Counted from the first letter of the stretch, positions 1-6,535 are shown. The stretch is 12,406 nucleotides of DNA from Candidatus Bathyarchaeota archaeon (GCA_016649625.1 JAENXI010000012.1:1-12406); one strand, 5' to 3'. Notes: generated from the letters alone by a model not told the origin. Made by a program: numbers and translations.

Positions 1-1
1 A

Positions 2-82
2 GTTAGTGTCACTGAGGCACTTGTAGACCGTGGATTAAAGGTCACGATGGTGGAATTAAAAGACTTTATTTTAAATTTATTG
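2..82 (+). other. In-frame Rossmann-like coding remnant upstream of and running into the glutamate synthase frame
   Basis: The reading frame of the glutamate synthase gene has no stop codon back to base 2. The peptide encoded across the presumed start (VTEALVDRGLKVTMVE, then KDFILNLL) looks like the NAD(P)-binding half of pyridine nucleotide-disulfide oxidoreductases (NADH oxidase, CoA-disulfide reductase and NirB relatives). In that family an 'EALxxRGLxVTxVE' helix-strand ends in the acidic residue that contacts the nucleotide ribose, and is followed by 'xILxxL'. The resemblance stops just before PEYLVERD, where ordinary glutamate synthase sequence begins. It may be the C-terminal end of a truncated oxidoreductase fused in frame to the glutamate synthase, or an assembly junction. 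The family resemblance comes from motif recognition, not a search. Confidence 0.55.
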
Positions 83-1576
83 CCTGAATACCTTGTTGAA
101 AGAGATCAGAATCGGTGCATTCGCTGCAAAGTATGTGTAAATCAATGTACTTATGAAACTCACAATTATGACGAAGAAGATGATCTTATTCGTAGTACCG
201 ATGAAAATTGTGTAAACTGTCAACGGTGTGTTACTTTTTGCCCCACACATGCTATTACAGTAAAAAAGAATCCTAATCAGAGTCTCAATAATGCAAATTG
301 GAACTCTGAGGCTATTAGAGACCTCAAAAAACAAGCTGAATCTGGAGTAGTAATTCTCACAGGTATGGGTTGTGATAAACCATATTTGACTTATTGGAAT
401 CGTTTACTGTTAAATGCCAGTCAAGTAACTAATCCATCCATTGATCCTTTAAGAGAACCCATGGAAATTAGAACTTATTTAGGCTCAAAACCTGACAGAT
501 TGGAAATGAAGTTAGAAAATGACAAAGTTGTTTTAAAAACAAAACTCTCTCCCCAGTTATGTCTTGAAACACCAATAATGTTTTCTGCTATGTCTTATGG
601 TGCAATAAGCTTAAATGTACATGAAGCTCTCGCACGTGCTGCAAAGGAATGTGGAACCTATTTCAATACAGGAGAAGGTGGTTTAGACAAGAAACTCTAC
701 AAATATGGTTCTCATGCAATTGTTCAAGTAGCATCGGGACGGTTTGGAGTACACTCTGAATATCTTGCTTCAGGTGCAGCTGTTGAAATCAAAATAGGCC
801 AAGGTGCAAAACCAGGTATAGGCGGTCATCTCCCAGGTGAAAAAGTTACCTCCCATATAGCTAAAACTCGAATGATTCCTATGGGGACAGATGCTCTTTC
901 TCCTGCTCCTCAACATGATATTTATTCTATCGAAGATCTAAGACAGTTAATATACGCTTTGAAAGAAGCTACAAATTACAAGAAACCTATTTCAGTAAAG
1001 ATTGCTGCGGTACATAACTCTGCAGCAATTGCTAGTGGTATGGTTCGTGCAGGTGCTGACATAATTGCTTTAGATGGAGTAAGAGGCTCCACTGGGGCTG
1101 CACCAAAAGTTATCAGAGACAATGTAGGAATTCCTATTGAATTAGCTATTGCACGTGTAGATCAACGTTTGCGAGAAGAAGGAATTAGAAATAAAGCATC
1201 TGTAGTGGCTGCTGGTGGTATAAAAAGCAGTGGTGATGTCATAAAAGCTATCGCTTTAGGGGCTGATGCTGTTTACATTGGTACTGCTGCTTTAGTCGCT
1301 ATTGGTTGTACAGTTTGTCAAAGATGTTATACTGGAAAATGTCCTTGGGGCATTGCCACTAGTGATCCTTGGATCTCTAAAAGAATTAATCCAGATATAG
1401 CTACAGAACGTCTTGTGAACTTGTTACATAGTTGGAGTCTGGAGATCAAAGATATTATGGGTGGTATGGGAATAAACGCTATCGAAAGTTTGCGTGGTAA
1501 TCGATTAGCTCTTCGAGGTGTAGGTTTGACTGATACTGAATTGAAAATATTAGGCGTAAAAATGGCTGGAGACTAA
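47..1576 (+). CDS. gltB: Archaeal glutamate synthase, ferredoxin + FMN-binding (domain 2) subunit; 5' end uncertain
   Basis: This subunit makes glutamate from 2-oxoglutarate and ammonia, using electrons delivered through Fe-S clusters to FMN; it acts in the cytosol in ammonia assimilation. From the ATG at 47 the protein has 509 residues. Two [4Fe-4S] motifs lie at the N-terminus: C24/C27/C30/C34 and C55/C58/C61/C65. The FMN barrel carries GQGAKPGIGGHLPGEKV (251-267), the LDGVRGSTGAAP segment (342-353) and the late CTVCQRCYTGKCPWGIAT cluster (C421, C424, C427, C432), which matches the [3Fe-4S] ligand region of GltB. The class II glutaminase domain is absent, as is usual for split archaeal enzymes. 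A weak AAAGGT (37-42) lies 4 nt before the ATG, but the frame stays open to the window edge, so the true start may lie upstream. The GXGXG partner gene follows after 5 nt. Confidence 0.93.
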   Translation: MVELKDFILNLLPEYLVERDQNRCIRCKVCVNQCTYETHNYDEEDDLIRSTDENCVNCQRCVTFCPTHAITVKKNPNQSLNNANWNSEAIRDLKKQAESGVVILTGMGCDKPYLTYWNRLLLNASQVTNPSIDPLREPMEIRTYLGSKPDRLEMKLENDKVVLKTKLSPQLCLETPIMFSAMSYGAISLNVHEALARAAKECGTYFNTGEGGLDKKLYKYGSHAIVQVASGRFGVHSEYLASGAAVEIKIGQGAKPGIGGHLPGEKVTSHIAKTRMIPMGTDALSPAPQHDIYSIEDLRQLIYALKEATNYKKPISVKIAAVHNSAAIASGMVRAGADIIALDGVRGSTGAAPKVIRDNVGIPIELAIARVDQRLREEGIRNKASVVAAGGIKSSGDVIKAIALGADAVYIGTAALVAIGCTVCQRCYTGKCPWGIATSDPWISKRINPDIATERLVNLLHSWSLEIKDIMGGMGINAIESLRGNRLALRGVGLTDTELKILGVKMAGD

Positions 1577-1581
1577 GTTTC

Positions 1582-2385
1582 ATGATTGAAGAAAAGAAAA
1601 TAATTGTAGCAATCGATCCTGATCTATGTTCTTTTATTAAATTGGAAAATCATGTATGGAAAATAGATGCTAAAGCATTGTATTACAGAGATCTCAACAG
1701 TATTCTAAGGATCATTATCCGAAATGGCGCAAAAAAAGTTGAGATATACAATGTATGCGGACAACGATATATTGGAACTGATTTGAATTCAGATGTTCAA
1801 ATAAAAATATTTGGGACTCCAGGAAATGATTTGGGTGCTTTTATGAATGGCCCAAAATTGATTGTTAATGGAAATGCGCAAGATGGTTGTGGGAATACAA
1901 TGAATAATGGAGAAATAATAATTCATGGGCAAACTGGAGATCTTTTGAGCCATTCTATGCGAGGCGGAAAAATCCTTGTTCGTGATGATGTAGGGTATCG
2001 TGTGGGTATTCACATGAAAGAATATCATGATAAAAAACCAAATATAGTGATAGGTGGTACTGCCCAAGATTTCTTAGGTGAATATATGGCTGGTGGAGTT
2101 ATCTTAGTTTTAGGTTTGAATTTACTTAAGGGGAATTGCTGCAAGGCCAGGTTTGTTGGTACAGGTATGCATGGAGGCGTTATTTATGAACGTGAAAAAA
2201 TCCTTGAAGTGGGGGAAAGTACAAAAATTATGAATACTGGTAAACGGGACAAACTTGTAATTGAGACTTTAGTTCAAGAATTCTGTAAAAATTTCAATTT
2301 GGATTTTGACACTGTTATGAATGCAAAATTCTATAAGATTGTGCCAATATCCAAAAGACCTTATGGAAAACTTTATTCTCAATAG
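1582..2385 (+). CDS. Glutamate synthase GXGXG (domain 3) subunit
   Basis: This 267-residue protein corresponds to the C-terminal beta-helix of bacterial GltB, encoded separately as in many archaea. The GXGXG-type repeats are visible from about residue 57 to 180: VCGQRYIG, GNDLGAFMNG, GNAQDGCGNTMNNG, GQTGDLLSHSMRGG, GTAQDFLGEYMAGG. Each repeat forms turns of a right-handed beta-helix that has a structural role in holding the enzyme together. The end (about 235-267) has the KFYKIVPISKRPYGKLY tail typical of the archaeal stand-alone form. The same fold occurs in formylmethanofuran dehydrogenase subunit C, but the tail and the adjacent FMN subunit point to glutamate synthase. A GGAG at 1568-1571, inside the end of the upstream gene, sits 10 nt before the ATG. 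The 5-nt gap indicates co-transcription. The gene converges on rpoN. Confidence 0.9.
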   Translation: MIEEKKIIVAIDPDLCSFIKLENHVWKIDAKALYYRDLNSILRIIIRNGAKKVEIYNVCGQRYIGTDLNSDVQIKIFGTPGNDLGAFMNGPKLIVNGNAQDGCGNTMNNGEIIIHGQTGDLLSHSMRGGKILVRDDVGYRVGIHMKEYHDKKPNIVIGGTAQDFLGEYMAGGVILVLGLNLLKGNCCKARFVGTGMHGGVIYEREKILEVGESTKIMNTGKRDKLVIETLVQEFCKNFNLDFDTVMNAKFYKIVPISKRPYGKLYSQ

Positions 2386-2405
2386 TTTCTTCTTTTTAAA
2401 AAAAA
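2386..2405. terminator. Probable bidirectional T-rich terminator between convergent genes
   Basis: Only 20 bp separate the stop codons of the glutamate synthase GXGXG gene (plus) and rpoN (minus). The spacer is a run of T followed by a run of A (TTCTTCTTTTTAAAAAAAA), so each strand presents a U-tract at the end of its transcript. Archaeal RNA polymerase terminates at such U-tracts without needing a hairpin. The call rests on composition and position only. Confidence 0.5.
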
Positions 2406-2636
2406 TTAGTAGAAGTTGTGAGCTTCTTTTCTTTTTTCTGTTTCTATGTTGAATCGAAGTACTTCGTCGATTATTTCCACATTTGATAGCAACATTCGTC
2501 TACAACAGTATTTCTTAAGACCTAAGCTGTCTAATACATCACTAGCGTTTTCACCTGTTTTTATCTGTCGAGAAAATTTTTCCCATTTGTCGCCAACAAG
2601 TTTTCCGCAAGTAAAGCATCTTACAGGAATTATCAT
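2406..2636 (-). CDS. rpoN: DNA-directed RNA polymerase subunit N
   Basis: RpoN (counterpart of eukaryotic Rpb10) is a small zinc-binding assembly subunit that sits with RpoD, RpoL and RpoP on the RNA polymerase platform. The 76-residue product shows the diagnostic start MIIPVRCFTCGK and the YCCRRMLL motif. Zinc ligands are C7, C10, C44 and C45, the unusual CX2CXnCC pattern of the family. It is slightly longer than many archaeal RpoN proteins because of a short charged tail ending in AHNFY. It is the last gene of the ribosomal protein/RNA polymerase cluster, 13 nt after rps9. A GGAG about 9 nt before the ATG overlaps the rps9 stop codon, which suggests coupled translation. rpoK, often next in other archaea, does not follow here. 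Confidence 0.97.
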   Translation of the reverse strand: MIIPVRCFTCGKLVGDKWEKFSRQIKTGENASDVLDSLGLKKYCCRRMLLSNVEIIDEVLRFNIETEKRKEAHNFY

Positions 2637-2649
2637 TTATTTTATTCTC

Positions 2650-3060
2650 CTACCTGTAGCTCTTTTGATCTCTAGCTCTAGCGCCAGGGCCACCAAACTT
2701 CTTTGTTTCTTTTCTTCTTGAATCCCCTACGATCATTGTTCTATCGTATTCAGCATATACTGTGCGTAAATGACTGCTCTTTGTCCATTTTAGTAGTCCA
2801 TTAGCAACTGCCATACGAGCAGCTTCTGCTTGTCCCATATAGCCGCCACCTGAGGTTTTTATATCTATATCTACTTGTTTCCAGACTTCTTCGCCAGCTT
2901 GGAATAATGGTTCCATCATTTTTTCTCTAGCGATTTCAGGTTCAACAATTTCAATGGGTATCTTGTTTATTCTAATTCTACCGATACCTGGTTTAACGAT
3001 GGCTCTTGCAAGAGCTGTTTTTCTTTTTCCACTAACAACTATAACTTTTTTGCTTGGCAT
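2650..3060 (-). CDS. rps9: Ribosomal protein uS9
   Basis: This small-subunit protein of the 30S head extends its C-terminal tail towards the P-site tRNA. The 136-residue product has the family N-terminal [10 protein letters not shown] (11-20), a central [20 protein letters not shown], and the C-terminal basic tail [19 protein letters not shown] ending in KSYR, whose terminal arginine is the conserved tRNA-contacting end. Length is normal for archaea. It starts 2 nt after the rpl13 stop codon, and an AGGTAGAT stretch before the ATG serves as ribosome binding site. The uL13-uS9 pairing is conserved across all domains of life, which strengthens both calls. Confidence 0.97.
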   Translation of the reverse strand: MPSKKVIVVSGKRKTALARAIVKPGIGRIRINKIPIEIVEPEIAREKMMEPLFQAGEEVWKQVDIDIKTSGGGYMGQAEAARMAVANGLLKWTKSSHLRTVYAEYDRTMIVGDSRRKETKKFGGPGARARDQKSYR

Positions 3061-3062
3061 AA

Positions 3063-3506
3063 TTATCTACCTGTATTCCATCCGATTTCCCTTGCTAGTT
3101 CTCCAAGAGTGAAGTATGGTCCAGTAAGTTTTGATGCTTGGGCATCTTTTAATGTTATCATTTGTTTTTCCTCAAACTCTTTTGGGATACCTAAGAAAAC
3201 CTTTAGTTTTTTATAGGCAGTCCTTCCTTTTGGTTGCCTATGTGGTAGCATTCCTCTTACAGTCTTTCGTAATATTTTGTCTGGTCTCCTATAATGAAAG
3301 GGTCCTCTTTTTGGTGAACCAACTTCAAGAAACTCCTTAGCTTCAGCTACTTTACTCCTTTTCTTTCCTGAGATTATAGTTTTTTCAGCATTAATTATAA
3401 CTACTTTATTTCCATTTAGAAGCAATTTGGCAACTTTGCTGGCCATTCTACCCATTATTAGGCCTTCAGCGTTTACTATATTAATTGAATTTTGTGTAAT
3501 TTGCAT
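3063..3506 (-). CDS. rpl13: Ribosomal protein uL13
   Basis: This large-subunit protein of 147 residues is read from the ATG at 3506. Family motifs are [10 protein letters not shown] (38-47), VRGMLPH (83-89) and [16 protein letters not shown] (93-108). An in-frame GTG at 3515 would add three residues, but that codon lies inside a good Shine-Dalgarno sequence (AGGTGA, 3512-3517) placed 5 nt before the ATG, so the ATG is preferred. The ribosome binding site overlaps the stop codon of rpl18e, which suggests translational coupling. The gene lies between rpl18e and rps9 in the usual archaeal order. Confidence 0.96.
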   Translation of the reverse strand: MQITQNSINIVNAEGLIMGRMASKVAKLLLNGNKVVIINAEKTIISGKKRSKVAEAKEFLEVGSPKRGPFHYRRPDKILRKTVRGMLPHRQPKGRTAYKKLKVFLGIPKEFEEKQMITLKDAQASKLTGPYFTLGELAREIGWNTGR

Positions 3507-3511
3507 GGAAT

Positions 3512-3517
3512 TCACCT
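3512..3517 (-). promoter_or_regulatory. Shine-Dalgarno site deciding the rpl13 start
   Basis: On the minus strand this reads AGGTGA, complementary to the 3' end of archaeal 16S rRNA. It ends 5 nt before the ATG at 3506. It contains both the rpl18e stop codon (TGA) and the alternative upstream GTG of rpl13, so the GTG is unlikely to be used. Confidence 0.6.
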
Positions 3518-3874
3518 GATTATTTTAACTTTTGTACCCTTGGGATTTTTTTCTATAAGTTCTTGAATAGTAACATATTTTGCTTTTGCAGCTTTGATTT
3601 TTTCTTTTGCTTTTTCAGATGTATTAAAAGCAGCTATTGTTACTGGGTGATCTAACTTTCCTGTCCCTAAGATTTTTCCGGGTACAATTATTGTATCATT
3701 TTCTTGTGTATATCTGTTTATTTTGCTTAGATTAACACTTGTTCTTTGGGGTTGAGACTTACCTAAATACTTTGCTACATCAATCCAAATAGGAGTCTTG
3801 TTTTCGTGGTTTTGTTTTTTAAGAAAACGGATAAGTTGAATACGTTCTGGATTTGTTGATTTAGTTTGTTTCAC
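3512..3874 (-). CDS. rpl18e: Ribosomal protein eL18 (L18e)
   Basis: This 120-residue large-subunit protein is shared by archaea and eukaryotes and related in fold to bacterial uL15. Recognisable stretches are TNPERIQLIRFLKK (7-20), WIDVAKYL, the VNLSKINRYTQENDTIIVPGKILGTG region and HPVTIAAFNTSEKAKEKI. The start codon is GTG at 3874 and overlaps the TGA stop of rpoD as GTGA, a classic sign of coupled translation. A GAGG lies roughly 11 nt upstream within rpoD. Its position between rpoD and rpl13 is the standard archaeal arrangement. Confidence 0.96.
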   Translation of the reverse strand: MKQTKSTNPERIQLIRFLKKQNHENKTPIWIDVAKYLGKSQPQRTSVNLSKINRYTQENDTIIVPGKILGTGKLDHPVTIAAFNTSEKAKEKIKAAKAKYVTIQELIEKNPKGTKVKIIR

Positions 3875-4686
3875 TTCTTTATAGCCTCTACTTCTTCTTT
3901 AAATTCTGTAAGTTGATCTTTCAATATTTTGCTTGCTTCCTGAAGTATTCTTTCTGGAGGAAGAGCGCCTGTTGATTCTATGTTCATAATAAAAGCATCC
4001 TTTTCCCAACTAACTTTTAATGGAGGTGACTTTTCTGGACATTCTTCCACGCAATCCATACATAGATTACACGCCAGAAGGTTTCTCACTTCGACTCTTT
4101 TTCCCTTCATTCCAAGGACTCTTTTTGGGCATATATCAACACATTTTGAACAGTTTTTACAGTCTTTGCTTGGAACGTCTATTTTTGGGAAATACTTGTA
4201 GGTACACGTAGAAACTGGCTGCCATTTTGCGTGAATTTTTCCTTTTCCGAGCCTAGCATAGGCTTCAAACTTTAATTTTTGTCCTTTAGACAATTTCACA
4301 ATAGGAACTTTATCTGAAGATGGAATTACACTTGGGTTTTCTGAAACAAGATCTCCTGAATAAACAGTTCTTGTTATATCTGTGGATTCCGTGTCCATTG
4401 TTAAGGTCACTTGACAGAGATTGCAGCCAAATTCGCTCTTACACGAACAATCTTCAGGAAGCTTGTAACCATCTAAATCTGTTTTTAGAGGTGTGAGTCC
4501 CAATCTATGTGATATGATCTCATCTCGCAAAATTGAGGAGTTTTCAATCATAACAACTTCATCTATCGCCATACTTGGAACTTCAGCAAGTGCTATTCGT
4601 CTTAGCGTATTCATTAATGGAACATCAGCATCTCTAACAATTAACCGAATAATCATATCGTCTTTTTCTAGGACTTCAATTTTCAC
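3871..4686 (-). CDS. rpoD: DNA-directed RNA polymerase subunit D with double ferredoxin-like Fe-S domain
   Basis: RpoD (Rpb3/alpha-like) pairs with RpoL to start RNA polymerase assembly. The 271-residue protein has the alpha-type dimerisation region at the N-terminus (DVPLMNTLRRIALAEVPSMAID, about 21-42) and at the C-terminus (FIMNIESTGALPPERIL). Domain 3 (about 170-220) carries two complete [4Fe-4S] motifs: C176/C179/C182/C186 followed by P, and C206/C209/C212/C216 followed by P. An extra CXCX5CX2C set (C80, C82, C88, C91) in domain 2 could bind zinc or stabilise the insert. The clusters are known in the family to be structural, possibly redox-sensing. The start is GTG at 4686, with a GGAG 11 nt upstream. 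Unlike the usual arrangement, rps11 is not immediately upstream but 387 bp away. Confidence 0.96.
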   Translation of the reverse strand: MKIEVLEKDDMIIRLIVRDADVPLMNTLRRIALAEVPSMAIDEVVMIENSSILRDEIISHRLGLTPLKTDLDGYKLPEDCSCKSEFGCNLCQVTLTMDTESTDITRTVYSGDLVSENPSVIPSSDKVPIVKLSKGQKLKFEAYARLGKGKIHAKWQPVSTCTYKYFPKIDVPSKDCKNCSKCVDICPKRVLGMKGKRVEVRNLLACNLCMDCVEECPEKSPPLKVSWEKDAFIMNIESTGALPPERILQEASKILKDQLTEFKEEVEAIKK

Positions 4687-4713
4687 TTGCTAATACTCTC
4701 CACACTATATGTC

Positions 4714-4722
4714 ATTTATAAG
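4714..4722 (-). promoter_or_regulatory. Candidate TATA box for rpoD
   Basis: The minus strand reads CTTATAAAT here, close to the archaeal TATA consensus. With the usual 25-26 nt spacing, transcription would start near 4692, giving a very short leader that would exclude the GGAG at 4698-4701. The upstream bases (GCGCAGT) are not an A-rich BRE. The call is tentative, but it fits the long spacer separating rpoD from rps11. Confidence 0.4.
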
Positions 4723-4725
4723 ACT

Positions 4726-4781
4726 GCGCGGTTCAATAGAAGTATCAGTGCATTATTTCAATTTTTCTATTAGAACCGGGC
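4726..4781. repeat. Interrupted inverted repeat upstream of rpoD promoter
   Basis: Left arm: GCGCGGTTC (4726-4734), one base, then ATAGAA (4736-4741). Right arm: TTCTAT (4765-4770), two bases, then GAACCGGGC (4773-4781). This gives 14 pairs with one G-G mismatch and a small internal loop around a 23-nt loop. The arms are the most GC-rich part of an AT-rich spacer. It lies just upstream of the candidate rpoD TATA box, so it would be in DNA or in read-through RNA from rps11, not in an rpoD transcript started at that box. Confidence 0.5.
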
Positions 4782-4790
4782 AAACTTCGT

Positions 4791-4816
4791 TATTTCAATC
4801 ATTTGATATTGAAATA
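4791..4816. repeat. Perfect 9-bp inverted repeat with 8-nt loop
   Basis: TATTTCAAT (4791-4799) faces ATTGAAATA (4808-4816) across an 8-nt loop. It lies in the rps11-rpoD spacer. It could form an RNA hairpin on either strand, but its AT content makes it weak on its own. Confidence 0.4.
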
Positions 4817-4973
4817 TTTTACTTCTAATGTTTGAAGACGAAATGTAGGCAATGATAAAAACGTTTCGTAGTGTATGTTGATTAACTATCGACTCTTTTT
4901 AGATAATTTTCAGTTTTGCATCAAGAATATTTAGGTTTTGTAAAATGTTTTTGTAACATATACCATCTATATC

Positions 4974-4988
4974 TGTCTAATTTAGACA
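4974..4988. promoter_or_regulatory. 15-nt perfect palindrome, operator-like
   Basis: TGTCTAA-T-TTAGACA is a perfect dyad with a single central base in the rps11-rpoD spacer. The short, centre-odd symmetry is typical of a site bound by a dimeric helix-turn-helix protein, and it is too tight for a good RNA hairpin. No promoter with convincing spacing to it was identified, so its role is unknown. Confidence 0.35.
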
Positions 4989-4995
4989 TGTTTGT

Positions 4996-5026
4996 TTCTA
5001 GATAAATCGCATTTAGAAATCTAGAA
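4996..5026. repeat. 8-bp inverted repeat downstream of rps11
   Basis: TTCTAGAT (4996-5003) faces ATCTAGAA (5019-5026) with a 15-nt loop. It lies downstream of the rps11 T-tracts on the minus strand, so it could be a 3'-end stabilising stem or a DNA site. Confidence 0.35.
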
Positions 5027-5027
5027 C

Positions 5028-5056
5028 TATTAAAAATTAGTGTTTTTATAAAAATA
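5028..5056 (-). terminator. Candidate U-tract terminator after rps11
   Basis: About 20 nt past the rps11 stop, the minus strand reads ATATTTTTATAAAAACACTAATTTTTAA (split here by two T5 tracts), including a 12-nt palindrome TTTTTATAAAAA at 5043-5054. Repeated T5 tracts are what archaeal polymerase needs to stop. This would end the rps13-rps4-rps11 transcript before the rpoD unit. Based on composition and position. Confidence 0.42.
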
Positions 5057-5073
5057 TGAAAGGTGAGGAATTG

Positions 5074-5472
5074 TTAGACTCTTCTCCCTCTTCTGCCACC
5101 TGGTCTTCTAGTTCCATCATGAGGAACAGGTGTGACTTCTTCGATCCGTTCTATACGAAATCCTGATCTGGCAAATGCTCTGATTGCTGCTTGAGCTCCT
5201 GGTCCAGGTGTCCTTGGTCCTGATCCTCCCGGAGCACGTACTTTAATGTGAATAGCTGTTATTCCTTTGTCTTGAGCCATTCCTGCTGCTGCAGAAGCAG
5301 CTCTCATTGCTGCGTAGGGCGAAGATTCCATGCGATCTGCTTTAACAAACATTCCACCACTTGTTCTTGCTATTGTTTCAGCACCTGATACATCTGTTAT
5401 GTGGATAATTGTGTTATTATAGGAACTATAGATATGTACAACTCCCCATTTTTCGCCTTTTTTACTACTCAT
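5074..5472 (-). CDS. rps11: Ribosomal protein uS11
   Basis: This 30S platform protein contacts the 3' domain of 16S rRNA near the mRNA exit. The 132-residue product shows [18 protein letters not shown] (10-27), [13 protein letters not shown] (35-47), and the near-invariant block [18 protein letters not shown] (78-95) followed by IRAFARSG. It ends in the very basic [13 protein letters not shown] tail. It starts 2 nt after the rps4 stop codon, with purine-rich GGAG sequence inside the rps4 end acting as ribosome binding site. In most archaea rpoD would follow directly, but here the coding sequence is followed by T-tracts and a long spacer. Confidence 0.97.
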   Translation of the reverse strand: MSSKKGEKWGVVHIYSSYNNTIIHITDVSGAETIARTSGGMFVKADRMESSPYAAMRAASAAAGMAQDKGITAIHIKVRAPGGSGPRTPGPGAQAAIRAFARSGFRIERIEEVTPVPHDGTRRPGGRRGRRV

Positions 5473-5474
5473 TT

Positions 5475-6056
5475 CTATCTTTTTCTCCTTCCTCTTCTTC
5501 CTCTAGGTGGAGGTCTTATTTCGATTTCTTTAGCAACATAAGATAATGATTGCCTAAGTGCATGTTCCTCATTTACAAAAGAACTCTTAGGTGTGTAAGT
5601 AAGTTGTTCTTCTTCCTTTTTTAGAACATTATATCCTGGAATAGTTATTCGTCTATTTCCGATTGTTATGTGCCCATGTGATATCAACTGACGAGATTGA
5701 AAAATTGTTCTTGTTAATCCTTTGCGAAAAACTATTGTTTGAAGTCTACGTTCTAGAAAATCTTCGATTGTTAAGTCTAAAACATCATCTAGTACTGCTG
5801 TTTGCTGAAGTATACCCAATTTTTTTAGACGCAAAAGTATCTCATTTTCCATTTTAGCTCTTTCTTCAGGATTTTTGTTGATTAGTGAACGTGCATTTCT
5901 TCTAAACTTGGATAACTCAGTTTTTTTACGCCAAAGCTCATGTTTGTTTCTTAAACCATACAGACCAAGAAGTTTTAGCTCTTCTTCTAATCCTTCTTTA
6001 GTCCAAGGATTACGTGGCGTATCATATTTTTTCCGTTGTTTTTTTGGATCTCCCAT
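5475..6056 (-). CDS. rps4: Ribosomal protein uS4
   Basis: This primary 16S rRNA-binding protein nucleates 30S body assembly. The 193-residue product has the archaeal/eukaryotic-type N-terminus ([17 protein letters not shown]), a helical middle with [16 protein letters not shown], and an S4 RNA-binding domain from about residue 102 ([20 protein letters not shown], then [20 protein letters not shown]). The C-terminus is strongly basic ([12 protein letters not shown]). It sits between rps13 and rps11 with 2-nt gaps on both sides, as in the conserved archaeal cluster. uS4 is a known translational autoregulator in bacteria; no such site is demonstrated here. Confidence 0.97.
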   Translation of the reverse strand: MGDPKKQRKKYDTPRNPWTKEGLEEELKLLGLYGLRNKHELWRKKTELSKFRRNARSLINKNPEERAKMENEILLRLKKLGILQQTAVLDDVLDLTIEDFLERRLQTIVFRKGLTRTIFQSRQLISHGHITIGNRRITIPGYNVLKKEEEQLTYTPKSSFVNEEHALRQSLSYVAKEIEIRPPPRGRRGRRKR

Positions 6057-6058
6057 AA

Positions 6059-6535
6059 TTATCTATCCTGTTCTTTTCCTCCAGACCTGATTGATTTCTT
6101 CTTGACTCCCAGGGATTTTCCTGCTCTTCCAGTTGTTTTTGTTCTCTGACCCCTAACTTTTAAGCCATATGAATGGCGATATCCACGCCAAGATCTAATT
6201 TCTTTTGCCAAGTCGATATCATTTTTTGTTCTAAAAATTAACTCTGAAGTAATTAGGTGAGTATCTTTTCCTGTTTTACTATCTTTTCTTGTATTAAAAA
6301 GCCAAACAGGCAAACCAAATTTAGCTGGATCTTCTATAATTTCCTCTATTTTAGCTACTTCAGTTTCTGAAAGAAACCCTGCTCTTAAGTTAGGGTTTAT
6401 ACCAGCTTTTTTAATAATGGCGTTAGCGAGGTTTAGACCTACACCTTTGACTCTTGCTACACCATAAACTGTCTTTAGCGTACCAGGTACATCTGTACCC
6501 TTTATTCGGAGTATATAACGATATTCCTGTGACAT
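6059..6535 (-). CDS. rps13: Ribosomal protein uS13
   Basis: This 30S head protein forms bridges to the 50S subunit and contacts P-site tRNA. The 158-residue product begins YRYILRIKGTDVPG, contains the helix-two-turns-helix region GVARVKGVGLNLANAII (25-41), and has the diagnostic SWRGYRHSYGLKVRGQRTKT (115-134) with a basic tail. It is the first gene of the minus-strand cluster. The leader carries GGATGAG about 5 nt before the ATG as a Shine-Dalgarno-like element, and a TATA-like box lies about 55 nt upstream. Confidence 0.97.
   Translation of the reverse strand: MSQEYRYILRIKGTDVPGTLKTVYGVARVKGVGLNLANAIIKKAGINPNLRAGFLSETEVAKIEEIIEDPAKFGLPVWLFNTRKDSKTGKDTHLITSELIFRTKNDIDLAKEIRSWRGYRHSYGLKVRGQRTKTTGRAGKSLGVKKKSIRSGGKEQDR

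Larger units (their letters stand above)
4687..5073. other. 387-bp non-coding spacer between rps11 and rpoD, rich in dyads
   Basis: No protein of credible length, tRNA or rRNA is visible on either strand. The spacer holds, from the rps11 side: T-tracts just after the rps11 stop, an 8-bp inverted repeat (4996-5003/5019-5026), a 15-nt palindrome (4974-4988), a 9-bp perfect stem with an 8-nt loop (4791-4799/4808-4816), a longer interrupted inverted repeat (4726-4741/4765-4781), and a TATA-like box near rpoD. In most archaea rps11 and rpoD are separated by a few bases, so this spacer probably splits the cluster into two transcription units. It could also hold an unrecognised structured RNA. Confidence 0.6.

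Noticed and set aside
77..334. 85-codon open frame on the minus strand within the glutamate synthase gene
   Set aside because: It lies wholly antisense to the ferredoxin domains of a clear gene and has no family features or ribosome binding site of its own.
2446..2721. 91-codon plus-strand open frame across rpoN and rps9
   Set aside because: It is antisense to two well-recognised genes and its composition (serine- and leucine-rich) is that expected from the opposite strand of basic ribosomal protein genes.
3980..4211. Two overlapping plus-strand open frames opposite rpoD
   Set aside because: They are shadows of the cysteine-rich Fe-S region of rpoD; no domain, start signal or independent promoter is visible.
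4730..4740. GGTTCAATAGA, resembling a tRNA T-arm/B-box
   Set aside because: The pyrimidine after the variable base is wrong, no matching A-box or acceptor stem is found at tRNA spacing, and the sequence is explained by the inverted repeat.
5043..5070. Plus-strand TTTTTATAAAAA box followed by ATG and AGGTGAGG, suggesting an antisense start within rps11
   Set aside because: The AGGTGAGG lies after the ATG rather than before it, and the frame from 5056 is short (about 36 codons) and antisense to rps11; the box is better read as rps11 terminator sequence.
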